Positions 7,055 through 16,617 are shown, counted from the first letter of the stretch. The stretch is DNA of 64,000 nt from Butyrivibrio sp. (GCF_015056685.1 NZ_SVFW01000006.1:1-64000); one strand, 5' to 3'. The notes: generated by a model from the sequence alone, not told the origin. Numbers and translations are program-made.

Positions 7055-7490
7055 CAGCCGTTTCTTCTTTTGATTCCTTATCAGCAACAGCTCTTTCTTT
7101 CGCTATAGAAGCAGAAGACTTATCCTGACCGGTCATTTCACATTTACCCTGGAAAACAGCGTTTTCATCGATGATGATTCCTTTGCAGGAAATGTCGCCG
7201 TAAACTTTTCCGGTATCACTTATTTCAATTTTGCCCTGTGGAGCAGTGATATTACCTGTAACCTCACCAGCAACATATACGTTAAGTGCTGATACAGTAC
7301 CGGTAATCTTGCCGTCCTGGCCAATGATAAGCGCACCAGAGATGGTTACGTTTCCTTTAATGATACCGTCAATTCTGGTTGAATCTTTAGTTGTCAGTGG
7401 GCCTTCAATTACAGCGCCGGGGCCAATGATTGTTCCAACCTGTTCCAGTAATGCGTTGTCTTCGGCTGAGTCTTTTTTGTTTCCGAACAT
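7029..7490 (-). CDS. Bactofilin family protein
   Basis: A 153-residue protein with a central right-handed beta-helix repeat (TIIGPGAVIEGPLTTKD, IDGIIKGNVTISGALIIG, NVYVAGEVTGNITA), typical of DUF583/bactofilins. These form nucleotide-independent filaments at the membrane and often place cell-wall enzymes. The C-terminal tail is charged and low complexity (Lys/Glu/Asp). The gene begins 14 bp after the stop of an M23-like membrane protein, so the two form an operon. The pairing matches known bactofilin-M23 partnerships in cell-shape control. Confidence 0.93.
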   Translation of the reverse strand: MFGNKKDSAEDNALLEQVGTIIGPGAVIEGPLTTKDSTRIDGIIKGNVTISGALIIGQDGKITGTVSALNVYVAGEVTGNITAPQGKIEISDTGKVYGDISCKGIIIDENAVFQGKCEMTGQDKSSASIAKERAVADKESKEETAEDNKAETN

Positions 7491-7504
7491 GATTATCCTC
7501 CGAT

Positions 7505-8287
7505 TTAACCATTAATCTCTATTAGTTCTTCAGGATCGATAAATTTATCATCCTGCTGAATCTGATATCCAAGGGTGGTATTGTCACTTACCACAAAGAT
7601 TATGTCACCTCTGTCTATGGCATCGCCTTCAGAAACAAGTGGATCTCCTGCGTTTCTATAGAAAGTGATATATCCATTGCCATGGTCAATGGTGACCATA
7701 TTGCCAAATTTGGCATCAGTAGTTACTGATAAAACTGTGCCTGTACCTGTTGCAATTACATTGCTTCCGGCTGCTGCTTCAAATAAAACAATAGGATTGC
7801 CGGTAGCAGTATCTTTATTCTCATCTGTAATCTTGGTAACAGTAGTGGAGTTAGTATCATCAACAGCTGCAATAGGTGCTGAAGCTCCTGCTGTAAGCGG
7901 AAAACCTGTTGGGACAGCGAGGGTCTCAGCTTCTTCAGCTGACTGCTGCTCATTTTCCAGTCTCAGATTAAGAGCTGCTCTAAGCTGTTGTTCCTCAGTT
8001 ACAAGAGTCTCATTCGATGCTTCCAAAGTACTGTTTTCTACTTTGAGATCTTCAATCTGTTTTTTCTGCTCAGCCTGTATGGACCTGAGAGTATTTATGG
8101 TCATTGCCGAGTAGATAATGTAGCAGACCAGTGCAAGAACTATTGCAAAAGAACAGTAGGCAAGCACCTGAGTCTTAAAATGATTAAGATGGAGACGTTT
8201 GGTACTTCCATCAGAATCTCCTGAAATGATCATAAAAGTATAATGTCTCTTATGCCTGTGCTTTCTGGGCTTTTTATCTGCGCTCAT
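7505..8287 (-). CDS. Membrane-anchored M23/LytM-like protein, probably inactive
   Basis: 260 residues from the ATG at 8287, chosen because GGAGGTGAAT directly precedes it. Order: a basic N-terminus (KKPRKHRHKRHY), one transmembrane helix near residues 42-62, a coiled coil near 65-120, a Thr/Ala-rich linker, and a LytM fold (MVTIDHGNGYITFY). The metal ligands are missing: the usual YAHL is YRNA and the HLHFE position reads LGYQIQQ. It is therefore likely a non-catalytic scaffold or activator. The downstream bactofilin gene supports a role in organising wall synthesis. Confidence 0.85.
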   Translation of the reverse strand: MSADKKPRKHRHKRHYTFMIISGDSDGSTKRLHLNHFKTQVLAYCSFAIVLALVCYIIYSAMTINTLRSIQAEQKKQIEDLKVENSTLEASNETLVTEEQQLRAALNLRLENEQQSAEEAETLAVPTGFPLTAGASAPIAAVDDTNSTTVTKITDENKDTATGNPIVLFEAAAGSNVIATGTGTVLSVTTDAKFGNMVTIDHGNGYITFYRNAGDPLVSEGDAIDRGDIIFVVSDNTTLGYQIQQDDKFIDPEELIEING

Positions 8288-8408
8288 ATTCACCTCCGAC
8301 TGACTAAATATTTTATCATATATGCCAGTAAAATGGCAAATTATGCGCAAAACCCCAGCGAAATACACAATTACGTGCAAAGAATCGTCCCTCTGATTCC
8401 ACAAAAAA

Positions 8409-8457
8409 AACTCCCTACACCGTAGGGCTATGTGGGCGCCCTGTGGTGTGGGGAGTT
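8409..8457 (-). terminator. Intrinsic terminator of the beta-helix lipoprotein gene
   Basis: On the minus strand CTCCCCACACC pairs with GGTGTAGGGAG across an internally paired loop (GGGCGCCC) and is followed by a run of Ts. Confidence 0.8.
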
Positions 8458-8471
8458 TAAGAAATTACTAT

Positions 8472-10004
8472 TTACTTTGTGCCTGTTAATGCTGTGCCGT
8501 TTACGTAGAGTGTGTAACCGTTACTGATTATGCTTGATGCGTCGCCGTCAAAGGATGTGATATAAGTGTCAGCGGTAAGTGTCCAGGTACTGCTTGAGTC
8601 GATACTTACTGATACTGTGCCGACCTTTGTTGACACTGTTTCGCCGTCTGCGTTTGTTATGTTGCCGTCGATAGCTCCTTCAAAGGTTGATCCGTTTGTG
8701 AGGTTCAATGTGAACTCAGAATCATCTCCGACAAGGATTGTTCCGGAGAGGATCTGGTCATCTGCATTAAGTGTGGCTATATTGTTATCGCCTGTCCATC
8801 CGTCTGCACATACTGAGAGAAGGATGTTATCAGAATCGGCATTGTTGATGCTTACACTTGAGAGGTTGATGACCGCGTTTGTGTTTGTAACGTGGAATAC
8901 GTGACCATTTTTACTTGTAAGTGAGCCGCCGTTCATTGTAAATGTAGATGTTCCGCTGTCTGCATCACCTGACATTGACTGGTAGATCATGATGGTGTCG
9001 TAGAATGTAGCGTTACCATTAGTGTCAGTATTATTTGCAGTCATATCACAATCATTAAGTGTAATGGAGTTTATACCCTCAATGCATACACCTTCTGAAA
9101 GGTTTGAAGTGAGTGTTGCATCTGAAACGGTAATATCCGCAGTTGAGTAGATTGCAGGTGAGCCGAGACCATTTGTTGTGTAAGTTCCGCCATCTACAGT
9201 AACTGTTCCGCCGCCTCTGTCAGTTCTGATAGCAGCAGAGGACTGGCCTGATGTTTCAACAGTGAGGTTGGAAGCCTTTGTTATACCGCCACCTGTTGTC
9301 ATGATACCGCCTGAACCGTCACCTGTTGTTGTAATGGATGTATCTGAAATGATAACTGTTGTGCCGTCTCCTGAAGCACCGTTCTGTCCGCCGTTACCGC
9401 CGTAAGAGAAGACGCCGTTTGCGCCGTCTGCATCAGAAGTGATAGTTCCACCTGTGATTGTGGTTGTTGATCCGTCTTTTACAAGGACAGCAGCGTTAAG
9501 ACCGTAGAAGTTGCAGTTGTCGCCACCATCTGAGTCACCTGTCTTTTCAACAGTTGGATTTGTTATTGTTACGTCTTCAGAAGTTGCAATCAAAAGAGCA
9601 CTCTGATCAACTGTACTTGTTGAATATGTCTTTGAGTCTTGAGTATCGGCAGATGTGATCTCAACAGCACCTGAATAATCTATATCAGCGCTGCTGCTAC
9701 CGCCGCCAAAGCCGCCACCGCCTTCTCCTCCGGGACCACCGCCAGGTGCTCCATCGGGGGCTTCACCCTGAGGCTTTTCTCCATCAGGTGCCTCGCCTTC
9801 AGGCTTTTCACCTTCTTTATTATCTGCAGGCGCTTCGCCTTGAGCCATGTCTTTTTCACCAGCTTCTGCAGGTGCTTCAACACTGCTTTCAGCCTGGGTA
9901 TCCAGAGTTGAAGCTGTACTTTCCTGACCGCAGGCAGCAAGTGATGCGCACATTACTGTTATAGCTGCAGTAGATATCAGTTTTTTGACATATTTTTTTT
10001 TCAT
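8472..10004 (-). CDS. Surface lipoprotein with beta-helix repeats
   Basis: 510 residues. A lipoprotein signal peptide ends in SLAAC with the lipidated Cys at residue 25. It is followed by an acidic Pro/Gly/Glu-rich linker with repeated GEAPDGEKPQ units and a Gly-rich stretch (about 30-105). The rest is repetitive Thr/Ser/Asp/Gly-rich sequence with recurring T-I-T-x-G, I-S-D and A-I-Y-S-T units, as in right-handed parallel beta-helix surface proteins. No catalytic motif is recognised. Adhesion or carbohydrate binding is possible but not shown. The linker resembles that of the secreted protein at 56.8 kb. Confidence 0.75.
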   Translation of the reverse strand: MKKKYVKKLISTAAITVMCASLAACGQESTASTLDTQAESSVEAPAEAGEKDMAQGEAPADNKEGEKPEGEAPDGEKPQGEAPDGAPGGGPGGEGGGGFGGGSSSADIDYSGAVEITSADTQDSKTYSTSTVDQSALLIATSEDVTITNPTVEKTGDSDGGDNCNFYGLNAAVLVKDGSTTTITGGTITSDADGANGVFSYGGNGGQNGASGDGTTVIISDTSITTTGDGSGGIMTTGGGITKASNLTVETSGQSSAAIRTDRGGGTVTVDGGTYTTNGLGSPAIYSTADITVSDATLTSNLSEGVCIEGINSITLNDCDMTANNTDTNGNATFYDTIMIYQSMSGDADSGTSTFTMNGGSLTSKNGHVFHVTNTNAVINLSSVSINNADSDNILLSVCADGWTGDNNIATLNADDQILSGTILVGDDSEFTLNLTNGSTFEGAIDGNITNADGETVSTKVGTVSVSIDSSSTWTLTADTYITSFDGDASSIISNGYTLYVNGTALTGTK

Positions 10005-10098
10005 CTTAAGTCATCTCCTAATAGATTTGCTTTTTAGTTTATGTGTGCATTATGAAACTTAAACCTAAAATTAACTTAAAATGTTAAAGTCAATATGC

Positions 10099-10144
10099 AA
10101 AAAGCCGCATAAATCTGCTTGAATGCAGAAAATATGCGGCTTTT
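10099..10144. terminator. Bidirectional terminator after cellobiose phosphorylase
   Basis: AAAAGCCGCATA pairs with TATGCGGCTTTT around a small inner stem (TCTGC/GCAGA). A-run and T-run flanks allow it to act on either strand; it mainly ends the leftward phosphorylase transcript. Confidence 0.85.
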
Positions 10145-10227
10145 AGGCATTTTTTAAAAGAGGTATAAAAAAGTATAATTTTTTATGAAAAATAAGTTTC
10201 GTGGTCGATAGCTTTTATAAAATAAGA

Positions 10228-12678
10228 TTACATGATAACTTCAACTTTGTATTCTTTTACTCCTGCTTCGTAAGGAATTACAGTTCCTTCGATCTCTTTG
10301 CCGTTTACAGTGAGCTTCTTAACTCCGCTCTGTGAACCATTTGTCTTAACGTCAATTGTATAAACGGCATCTCTGTACTTTCTTGTGATTGTAAAGTCAC
10401 CAAAGTCCTCAGGTACACAAGGGCTCACTGAAAGACCGTTGTGAGTAGGATATACACCAAGAATGTACTGTGAGATATTAACAAATGTCCAGGCAGCAGT
10501 ACCTGTAAGCCAGCTGTTCTTGCCCTGTCCGAAGAACTTAGCATCTCTTCCTGCAACCATCTGAGAGTATACATAAGGCTCAGTGCAGTGAACATCGCTG
10601 ATGTCTTCAATATAAGCAGGACATGTCTTTTTGTAGATCTCAAAAGCTCTGTTTCCGTGGCCAAGAACTGTCTCAGCAATAGAAACCCAAGGATTGTTGT
10701 GGCAGAAGATACCGGCATTTTCCTTGTATCCCGGTGGATATGAGCTTACTTCACCAAGTTCAAGGTGATATTTTGTGTAAGCAGGCTGAAGGATCATTAT
10801 GCCATACTTGGTATCAAGTCTTTCTTCAACGCTCTTAAGAGCCTTAGCTGCAAGGCCTTCCTTAACACCGATTCCTGCGAGAACGCAGAAGCCCTGAGGC
10901 TCGATGTAGATCTGACCTTCTTCACATTCTTTTGAACCAACTTTGTTGCTGTAGGCATCATATGCTCTTACAAACCATTCGCCGTCCCAACCTGCATCGA
11001 GCACAGCGTCGTAAACTTTTTTAACTTCGTCTCTTGCGCGCTTTGCTTCAGCATCATCGCCTAAGAGTTCAGCGAGCTGAGCGTACTCTTCACCGTACTT
11101 AACAAACATTCCGGCAATGAATACAGATTCTGCAACAGGCCCTTCAGAAGGTCCGAATGTCTGGAATGATTCACCTGGGTGCTCTGAGAAGCAGTTGAGG
11201 TTCAGACAGTCGTTCCAGTCAGCTCTTCCGATAAGAGGAAGTCCGTGAGGTCCCTTGTGAGTGATAGTGAAGTTAAGTGAGCACTTTAAGTGTTCCATAA
11301 GTGTCTTTGCAACACTCATATCGTTATCAAAAGGTACGATCTCTTTTAATATAGAAAGATCACCTGTCTCTCTTACATATGCGCTTGTTCCTGCAATGAG
11401 CCAAAGTGGATCATCATTGAAGCCAGATCCGATATCGGAGTTACCCTTCTTGGTAAGTGGCTGATACTGATGATATGCGCTACCATCCTGGAACTGAGTA
11501 GAAGCGATATCAATTATACGCTGTCTTGCTCTGTCCGGAATAAGGTGAACAAAGCCCAGAAGATCCTGACATGAATCTCTAAAGCCCATTCCACGGCCAA
11601 TTCCTGACTCATAATATGAAGCAGAACGTGACATGTTGAATGTTACCATGCACTGATACTGGTTCCAAATGTTGACCATTCTGTCAACTTTCTCATTTTT
11701 GGAAGAGATGTGGTAGATTCCAAGGAGGTTATCCCAGTAATCGCTTAACTCTTTAAGAGCCTTATCAACAGCTTCCTCTGTCTTGTAGCTGTCAAGCATC
11801 TTGAATGCAGGTTTTTTATTAACAACAGAAGGAGCTTCCCATTTATCATCTTCAGGATTCTCGATATAACCGAGTGTAAAGATGAAAGTCCTGGACTCGC
11901 CAGGAGCAAGCTCAAGGTTGATCTGCTGAGATGCAATAGGAGACCATCCGCTTGCAATTGAGTTTGTTGCCTTTCCTTCTGCAACTACATCAGGGCTGTC
12001 AGGGCCGTTGTATGCACCAAGGAAAGCATCTCTGCTAGTGTCGAATCCATCAACTTTAGCATTTACACCGTAGATAGCATAGTGGTTACGACGCTCTCTG
12101 TACTCTGTCTTGTGGAAGATAACAGATCCGCCGTCAACAACTTCAACTTCACCTGTGCTAAGGTTTCTCTGGAAGTTCTTCATATCATCGTCAGCATTCC
12201 AAAGGCACCATTCTACATAAGAAAAGAGTGACAATTTAGCTGCTGTGCTCTTGTTATTTGTGATAGTGAGCTTTGAAATCTCACAGTTGTCATTCATAGG
12301 AACGAATGTTAAAAGTTTTGCTTCAACATCATTTTTGGATGATGTGAACTTGCTATATCCAAGGCCGTGACGACATTCGTAGCTGTCAAGCTTTGTCTTG
12401 ACAGGCTGCCAACCCGGATTCCATACAACAGTGTTAGCGGCATCTGTTACATCTTTAATATAGAAGTATTTACCATTGTTGTCATAAGGCACGTTGTTAT
12501 AGCGATATCTTGTGAGTCTTAAAAGCTTGGCATCCTTATAGAATGTGTAACCGCCACAAGTGTTGGATATTAGTGAAAAGAACTCTTTATTCCCGAGGTA
12601 GTTGATCCAGGGAAGGGGAGTCTTTGGGGTAGTGATGACGTATTCACGAGCTGCGTCGTCAAAGTAACCGTATTTCAT
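10228..12678 (-). CDS. Cellobiose phosphorylase (GH94)
   Basis: Cytoplasmic enzyme that splits cellobiose with phosphate into glucose 1-phosphate and glucose, saving ATP. The 816-residue length and N-terminus (MKYGYFDDAAREYVITTPKTP) are typical of GH94 cellobiose phosphorylases. The catalytic acid is Asp490 in RADWNDCLN, the same number as in characterised family members. Other conserved segments are the DSCQDLLGF region near 370 and PQGFCVLAG. The ribosome binding site is GGAGG. A LacI operator sits between promoter and start, and a LacI gene and sugar ABC importer are divergent, so substrate-induced control is likely. Confidence 0.95.
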   Translation of the reverse strand: MKYGYFDDAAREYVITTPKTPLPWINYLGNKEFFSLISNTCGGYTFYKDAKLLRLTRYRYNNVPYDNNGKYFYIKDVTDAANTVVWNPGWQPVKTKLDSYECRHGLGYSKFTSSKNDVEAKLLTFVPMNDNCEISKLTITNNKSTAAKLSLFSYVEWCLWNADDDMKNFQRNLSTGEVEVVDGGSVIFHKTEYRERRNHYAIYGVNAKVDGFDTSRDAFLGAYNGPDSPDVVAEGKATNSIASGWSPIASQQINLELAPGESRTFIFTLGYIENPEDDKWEAPSVVNKKPAFKMLDSYKTEEAVDKALKELSDYWDNLLGIYHISSKNEKVDRMVNIWNQYQCMVTFNMSRSASYYESGIGRGMGFRDSCQDLLGFVHLIPDRARQRIIDIASTQFQDGSAYHQYQPLTKKGNSDIGSGFNDDPLWLIAGTSAYVRETGDLSILKEIVPFDNDMSVAKTLMEHLKCSLNFTITHKGPHGLPLIGRADWNDCLNLNCFSEHPGESFQTFGPSEGPVAESVFIAGMFVKYGEEYAQLAELLGDDAEAKRARDEVKKVYDAVLDAGWDGEWFVRAYDAYSNKVGSKECEEGQIYIEPQGFCVLAGIGVKEGLAAKALKSVEERLDTKYGIMILQPAYTKYHLELGEVSSYPPGYKENAGIFCHNNPWVSIAETVLGHGNRAFEIYKKTCPAYIEDISDVHCTEPYVYSQMVAGRDAKFFGQGKNSWLTGTAAWTFVNISQYILGVYPTHNGLSVSPCVPEDFGDFTITRKYRDAVYTIDVKTNGSQSGVKKLTVNGKEIEGTVIPYEAGVKEYKVEVIM

Positions 12679-12693
12679 ATCGACCTCCTAATA

Positions 12694-12707
12694 CTTAAAC
12701 GTTTAAG
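12694..12707. promoter_or_regulatory. LacI-type operator upstream of cellobiose phosphorylase
   Basis: CTTAAACGTTTAAG is a perfect 14-bp palindrome with the central CG typical of LacI-family operators. It lies between the -10 box and the ribosome binding site, where a bound repressor would block elongation. Confidence 0.8.
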
Positions 12708-12723
12708 ATAATTTCCTAGTGAC

Positions 12724-12752
12724 ATTATATATGGCAAGTTGATGGAATGCAA
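12724..12752 (-). promoter_or_regulatory. Promoter of cellobiose phosphorylase
   Basis: On the minus strand TTGCAT (12752-12747) and TATAAT (12729-12724) are separated by 17 nt, with the LacI operator immediately downstream. Confidence 0.75.
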
Positions 12753-12856
12753 TAGAAAAAATCCAAAAAAGATTCACCTGAATGCCGCACAAAACCTAGG
12801 GGTAATTAAAATAAACAAATCGTTTCCGTGGAATAGGCGCAGAATCTGTATCAAAT

Positions 12857-12871
12857 CGAAAACGTTTAAAT
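12857..12871. promoter_or_regulatory. Second LacI-type operator in the divergent region
   Basis: CGAAAACGTTTAAAT has the core AAACGTTT shared with the operator at 12694. It lies midway between the two divergent promoters, where it could support looping between operators. Confidence 0.55.
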
Positions 12872-12982
12872 CAAAAATGAACAAACTATGTACAACTTCG
12901 GAAAAATGTATGAAAAAGCGATAATGAATTTGTAAAAAACAAACAAAATTATATAATGTGCACAAAAAAATAATAATGATAC

Positions 12983-13011
12983 TTGATTTGAAAGTAAAAA
13001 TGATGTATATT
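12983..13011 (+). promoter_or_regulatory. Promoter of the LacI regulator
   Basis: TTGATT (12983-12988) and TATATT (13006-13011) have 17-nt spacing. Confidence 0.65.
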
Positions 13012-13017
13012 GAAATC

Positions 13018-13033
13018 ACGAAAACGATTAAGT
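13018..13033. promoter_or_regulatory. LacI-type operator at the lacI start
   Basis: ACGAAAACGATTAAGT is an imperfect version of the AAACGTTT operators nearby. It is placed just after the -10 box, suggesting autoregulation. Confidence 0.5.
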
Positions 13034-13051
13034 GTATGTGAAAAGGTACAA

Positions 13052-14086
13052 ATGACAAAGAGAATGGTTTCACTCAAAGACATATCTAAGGCTTGTGGAG
13101 TGTCGGTTGCGACCGTTTCCAAGGCCCTTAATGATCATAGTGATATAAGTAAAGAAACGAAAGAACGTGTCAGAGAAATTGCTGAGCAGCTTGGCTATCA
13201 TCCCAATGCTGCAGCCCAGGCGCTCAAGACAAACAGAACCAATAACATCGGAGTCCTGTTTGTTGATGAGGCAAACAGCGGCCTTACTCATGATTACTTT
13301 TCACATGTTCTTGACAGTTTCAAAAAGAAAGCGGAGCAGGAAGGTTTCGATATCACCTTTATTAATGGTAATAAGACCCGCAACAATATGAGCTATTTAT
13401 CTCACGCAATCTACAGAGGATTTGACGGTGTGGTAATTGCCTGTGTTGATTTTTCAGATCCCCAAGTGGATGAGCTTATTAAGAGCAACATTCCTGTTGT
13501 CACTATCGACCACTCTTTCTTCAATAGAATATCGATCATGTCTGACAACATAAAAGGCATTAAGGATTTAGTTACTTATGTATATGAAATGGGACATAGG
13601 AAGATAGCTTATGTACACGGTTATGAAAATACCGCCGTTACACAGAGCAGATTGGCAAGTTTCTACAATACTTTGCAGGAACTTGGTATAAACGTTTCGG
13701 ATGAATATATCGTGGGAAGTCCTTACAGAGATACTGAGAAGGCTTATGAAGCTACCCAAAAGCTTCTTGATCTTCCTGATCCACCTACATGTATTCTTTA
13801 TCCCGATGACTTTGCAGCGTTTGGCGGATTCAATGCAGTCAGAGAGAGGAACTTGCGCATCCCGGAAGATATTTCCATTGCCGGTTATGATGGAATTGAG
13901 CTGGCAAGGCGAATAAGTCCTTTGATGACAACAATAGTTCAGAATACAGACAAAATTGGAAGGACAGCAGCAGCCAAGCTGATTGATCTGATAAATAATC
14001 CGAAAGGAACGCTGATCGAGCAGATAGTTATAGAAGGGACTCTTGAGAAGGGTGAGTCCGTAGGGCGTATTGAAACAGTTAAATAA
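13052..14086 (+). CDS. LacI-family transcriptional regulator (cellobiose locus)
   Basis: 344 residues from the ATG at 13052 (AAAAGG upstream). The N-terminal helix-turn-helix VSLKDISKACGVSVATVSKALN is followed by the hinge and a periplasmic-binding-protein-like sensor domain that ends with a typical DNA-contact/effector core (ISIAGYDGIELARRI). It lies between the divergent cellobiose phosphorylase and the ABC importer. Three AAACGTTT-type sites in the intergenic region make it the likely repressor of both. The inducer, probably cellobiose or a related sugar, is inferred from context. Confidence 0.9.
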   Translation: MTKRMVSLKDISKACGVSVATVSKALNDHSDISKETKERVREIAEQLGYHPNAAAQALKTNRTNNIGVLFVDEANSGLTHDYFSHVLDSFKKKAEQEGFDITFINGNKTRNNMSYLSHAIYRGFDGVVIACVDFSDPQVDELIKSNIPVVTIDHSFFNRISIMSDNIKGIKDLVTYVYEMGHRKIAYVHGYENTAVTQSRLASFYNTLQELGINVSDEYIVGSPYRDTEKAYEATQKLLDLPDPPTCILYPDDFAAFGGFNAVRERNLRIPEDISIAGYDGIELARRISPLMTTIVQNTDKIGRTAAAKLIDLINNPKGTLIEQIVIEGTLEKGESVGRIETVK

Positions 14087-14156
14087 GGTTTAAGACGGCA
14101 AAGCCGTTTTAGATAATACTAACAAAACACTCATATAAAAGGGAGGTACATTAGTT

Positions 14157-15593
14157 ATGAAGAAGAAAGTACTTGGATTGTTACTTTCAACAACTATGGT
14201 AGCAGGTATGCTTTCAGCATGCGGTAGCACAGCTACTACAACAGAGACTCCAGCAGCAGAGACACCTGCAGCTGAGACAACAACAGAAGCTCCAGCAGCA
14301 GAGACACCTGCAGCTGAGGCAACAACAGAAGCAGTTGCTGAATTACCAGCAGATGAGGGAAAAGTTCTTAACATTTCAGCATGGAACGAAGAGTTTAAGT
14401 CTCGTCTTACAGATCACTATCCAGGATATGAGGTAATCGATGGAACAACAGGTAAGATCGGTGATGTAACAGTTAACTGGCTCATTACTCCTAACGAAGA
14501 GAACGCTTACCAGAACAGACTTGATGAGCTTCTTCTTGCACAGGATAGTGCAGCAGCAGATGATAAGGTTGACCTTTTCCTTGTAGAAGCTGACTACGCT
14601 GTTAAGTACACAGATACAGATTACACACTTCCTATAAAGGATCTTGGAATCACAGATGAAGATCTCAAAGATCAGTATGCATACACACAGGCAGTTGTTA
14701 CAGATTCTAACGGAGTTCTTAAGGGAACATCATGGCAGGGCTGCCCTGGCGTTATGATCTACAACAGAGCAATTGCAAAAGAAGTATTCGGAACAGATGA
14801 GCCTGCAGATATCCAGGCTAAGTTCTCAGATTGGGATAAGTTCTTTGAGTCAGCAGGCGAACTTGATAAGGCTGGTTACGATGTAATTTCTTCAACAGCT
14901 GATACATTCCGTGTATATCAGAACAACGCTAAGCTTCCTTGGGTAGATGGAACAAAGATCCAGGTTGATGACAACCTTAAGAAGTGGGTTGAAGATTCTA
15001 AGAAACTTGCTGACGCTGGCTACTGCAACACTTGGGGACAGTGGGGCGAAGACTGGAACAAGGGCTTCTATCCTGAAGGAAAAGTATTTGCTTACTTTGG
15101 ACCAGCTTGGCTTATCGATTTCTGTATGGCAGCTGATGTAGATGGTTCTGTTGCACATGATGGCGGCTGGGCTGCTACAGAAGGACCTCAGGGCTTCTAT
15201 TGGGGCGGTACATGGATCTGCGCAGCAGCTGGAACAGATAATGCTAACCTTGTAGCAGATATCATGAGAAAGATGACATGCGATCCAGAAGTTATGAAGG
15301 ACATCGTTCTTAAGGACAATGATTTCGTAAACAACAGACCTGTTATGGAAGGTCTTGCAGCTGATGAGTCATACTCAAATGCAGTTCTTGGCGGACAGAA
15401 CCCTCTTAAGATGTTCTGCGCTGGTGCTGATAACATTGATATGGCTAACCTTACAGCTTATGATCAGGGTCTTCTTGGTGACTTCCAGACAGCTATGGGC
15501 GACTACATCAATGGCAACTATGCTACATATGATGAGGCTCTTGAGCAGTTCTACACATTAGCACTTCAGAGATATCCTGAACTTACAAGATAA
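14157..15593 (+). CDS. ABC sugar transporter substrate-binding lipoprotein
   Basis: 478 residues. The signal peptide ends in the lipobox LSAC with Cys22. A low-complexity Thr/Ala/Glu/Pro linker follows (repeats of APAAETPAAE, about residues 27-65), tethering the domain to the membrane. The remainder is a family 1 extracellular solute-binding protein with several Trp-rich segments (WGGTWICAAAG) suited to sugar stacking. It heads an operon with two permeases. Adjacent cellobiose phosphorylase suggests cellobiose or cello-oligosaccharides as ligand. Confidence 0.9.
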   Translation: MKKKVLGLLLSTTMVAGMLSACGSTATTTETPAAETPAAETTTEAPAAETPAAEATTEAVAELPADEGKVLNISAWNEEFKSRLTDHYPGYEVIDGTTGKIGDVTVNWLITPNEENAYQNRLDELLLAQDSAAADDKVDLFLVEADYAVKYTDTDYTLPIKDLGITDEDLKDQYAYTQAVVTDSNGVLKGTSWQGCPGVMIYNRAIAKEVFGTDEPADIQAKFSDWDKFFESAGELDKAGYDVISSTADTFRVYQNNAKLPWVDGTKIQVDDNLKKWVEDSKKLADAGYCNTWGQWGEDWNKGFYPEGKVFAYFGPAWLIDFCMAADVDGSVAHDGGWAATEGPQGFYWGGTWICAAAGTDNANLVADIMRKMTCDPEVMKDIVLKDNDFVNNRPVMEGLAADESYSNAVLGGQNPLKMFCAGADNIDMANLTAYDQGLLGDFQTAMGDYINGNYATYDEALEQFYTLALQRYPELTR

Positions 15594-15621
15594 TCATTCT
15601 TAAGATTATTGCCTAATAAAC

Positions 15622-15645
15622 TGCCTGCCGGTTCGCCGGCAGGCA
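15622..15645 (+). other. Intercistronic GC-rich hairpin
   Basis: TGCCTGCCGG-TTCG-CCGGCAGGCA is a perfect 10-bp stem with a stable UUCG tetraloop, followed only by ATTCTTT. In this position, between a binding-protein gene and its permeases, such hairpins usually protect the upstream mRNA and set unequal expression. Confidence 0.85.
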
Positions 15646-15699
15646 ATTCTTTAAAACGCTTTGGGTTTAAAGAGTAAAATATCGCGGAGGTACGGTAGT

Positions 15700-16617
15700 A
15701 TGGACAAAAAGAAGTCCAATTCTAACGTGGTTAAGTTTAATAGATGGGGATACATCTTTCTTATACCATTCTTTGTAACATATGTAATTTTTAGTTTAAT
15801 TCCACTATGTTCAACAATTTATAACAGTTTCTTTGAAAATTATCGTTCCGGTCTTAAGCAGATAGGACCTAACTTTGTTGGAATCAACAACTATATCAAT
15901 CTTCTTAGCTCACCGGAAATTTGGAAATATTTGGTAAATACACTGATCATGTGGGTTGGTGGCTTTATTCCACAGATCACTATAGCTCTTTTGCTGGCTT
16001 ACTGGTTCTCTGATCCATCTCTTCGTCTTAAGGGACAGAGATTCTTCAAGACAGTTATTTACATGCCTAACCTTATCATGGCATCAGCTTTTTCAATGTT
16101 GTTCTTTGCATTGTTCTCAGATTCTGGCCCAGTAAACCAGATTCTTTTGAGCCTTGGCTTTATAAAAGAGCCATTTAAGTTCTTCCAGTATGTTATTGCA
16201 TCAAGAGTACTTGTAATGCTTATGAACTTCCTTATGTGGTTCGGTAATACAACAATCCTTCTGATGGCTGGAATGCTTGGTATCGATTCATCACTTTATG
16301 AGGCAGCACAGGTGGATGGAGCTACAGCTTCACAGGTCTTCTTTAAGATCACAATGCCTATACTTCGTCCTATCTTTACATATGTACTTATAACATCTCT
16401 TATCGGTGGTTTGCAGATGTTCGATGTTCCTCAGATCCTGACAAATGGTAGAGGTAACCCTACTGATTCCTTGACAACAGTTATCATGTTGCTCAACAGA
16501 TACCTTACAAGTAAGGACGTTGGCCGTGGCGGTGCTTTGTCAGTATTCTTATTCATTGTCACTGGTATTTTGAGTCTGGTTGTATTTAGAATGAACAGCT
16601 CAAAGGATAAAGACTAA
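15700..16617 (+). CDS. ABC sugar transporter permease (MalF type)
   Basis: 305 residues from the ATG at 15700, with GGAGG 10 nt upstream. Six hydrophobic helices are expected, with an N-terminal helix WGYIFLIPFFVTYVIFS. The ATPase-docking EAA loop reads YEAAQVDGATASQVFFKITMPIL near residues 210-232. It partners the next permease as a membrane heterodimer. Confidence 0.93.
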   Translation: MDKKKSNSNVVKFNRWGYIFLIPFFVTYVIFSLIPLCSTIYNSFFENYRSGLKQIGPNFVGINNYINLLSSPEIWKYLVNTLIMWVGGFIPQITIALLLAYWFSDPSLRLKGQRFFKTVIYMPNLIMASAFSMLFFALFSDSGPVNQILLSLGFIKEPFKFFQYVIASRVLVMLMNFLMWFGNTTILLMAGMLGIDSSLYEAAQVDGATASQVFFKITMPILRPIFTYVLITSLIGGLQMFDVPQILTNGRGNPTDSLTTVIMLLNRYLTSKDVGRGGALSVFLFIVTGILSLVVFRMNSSKDKD

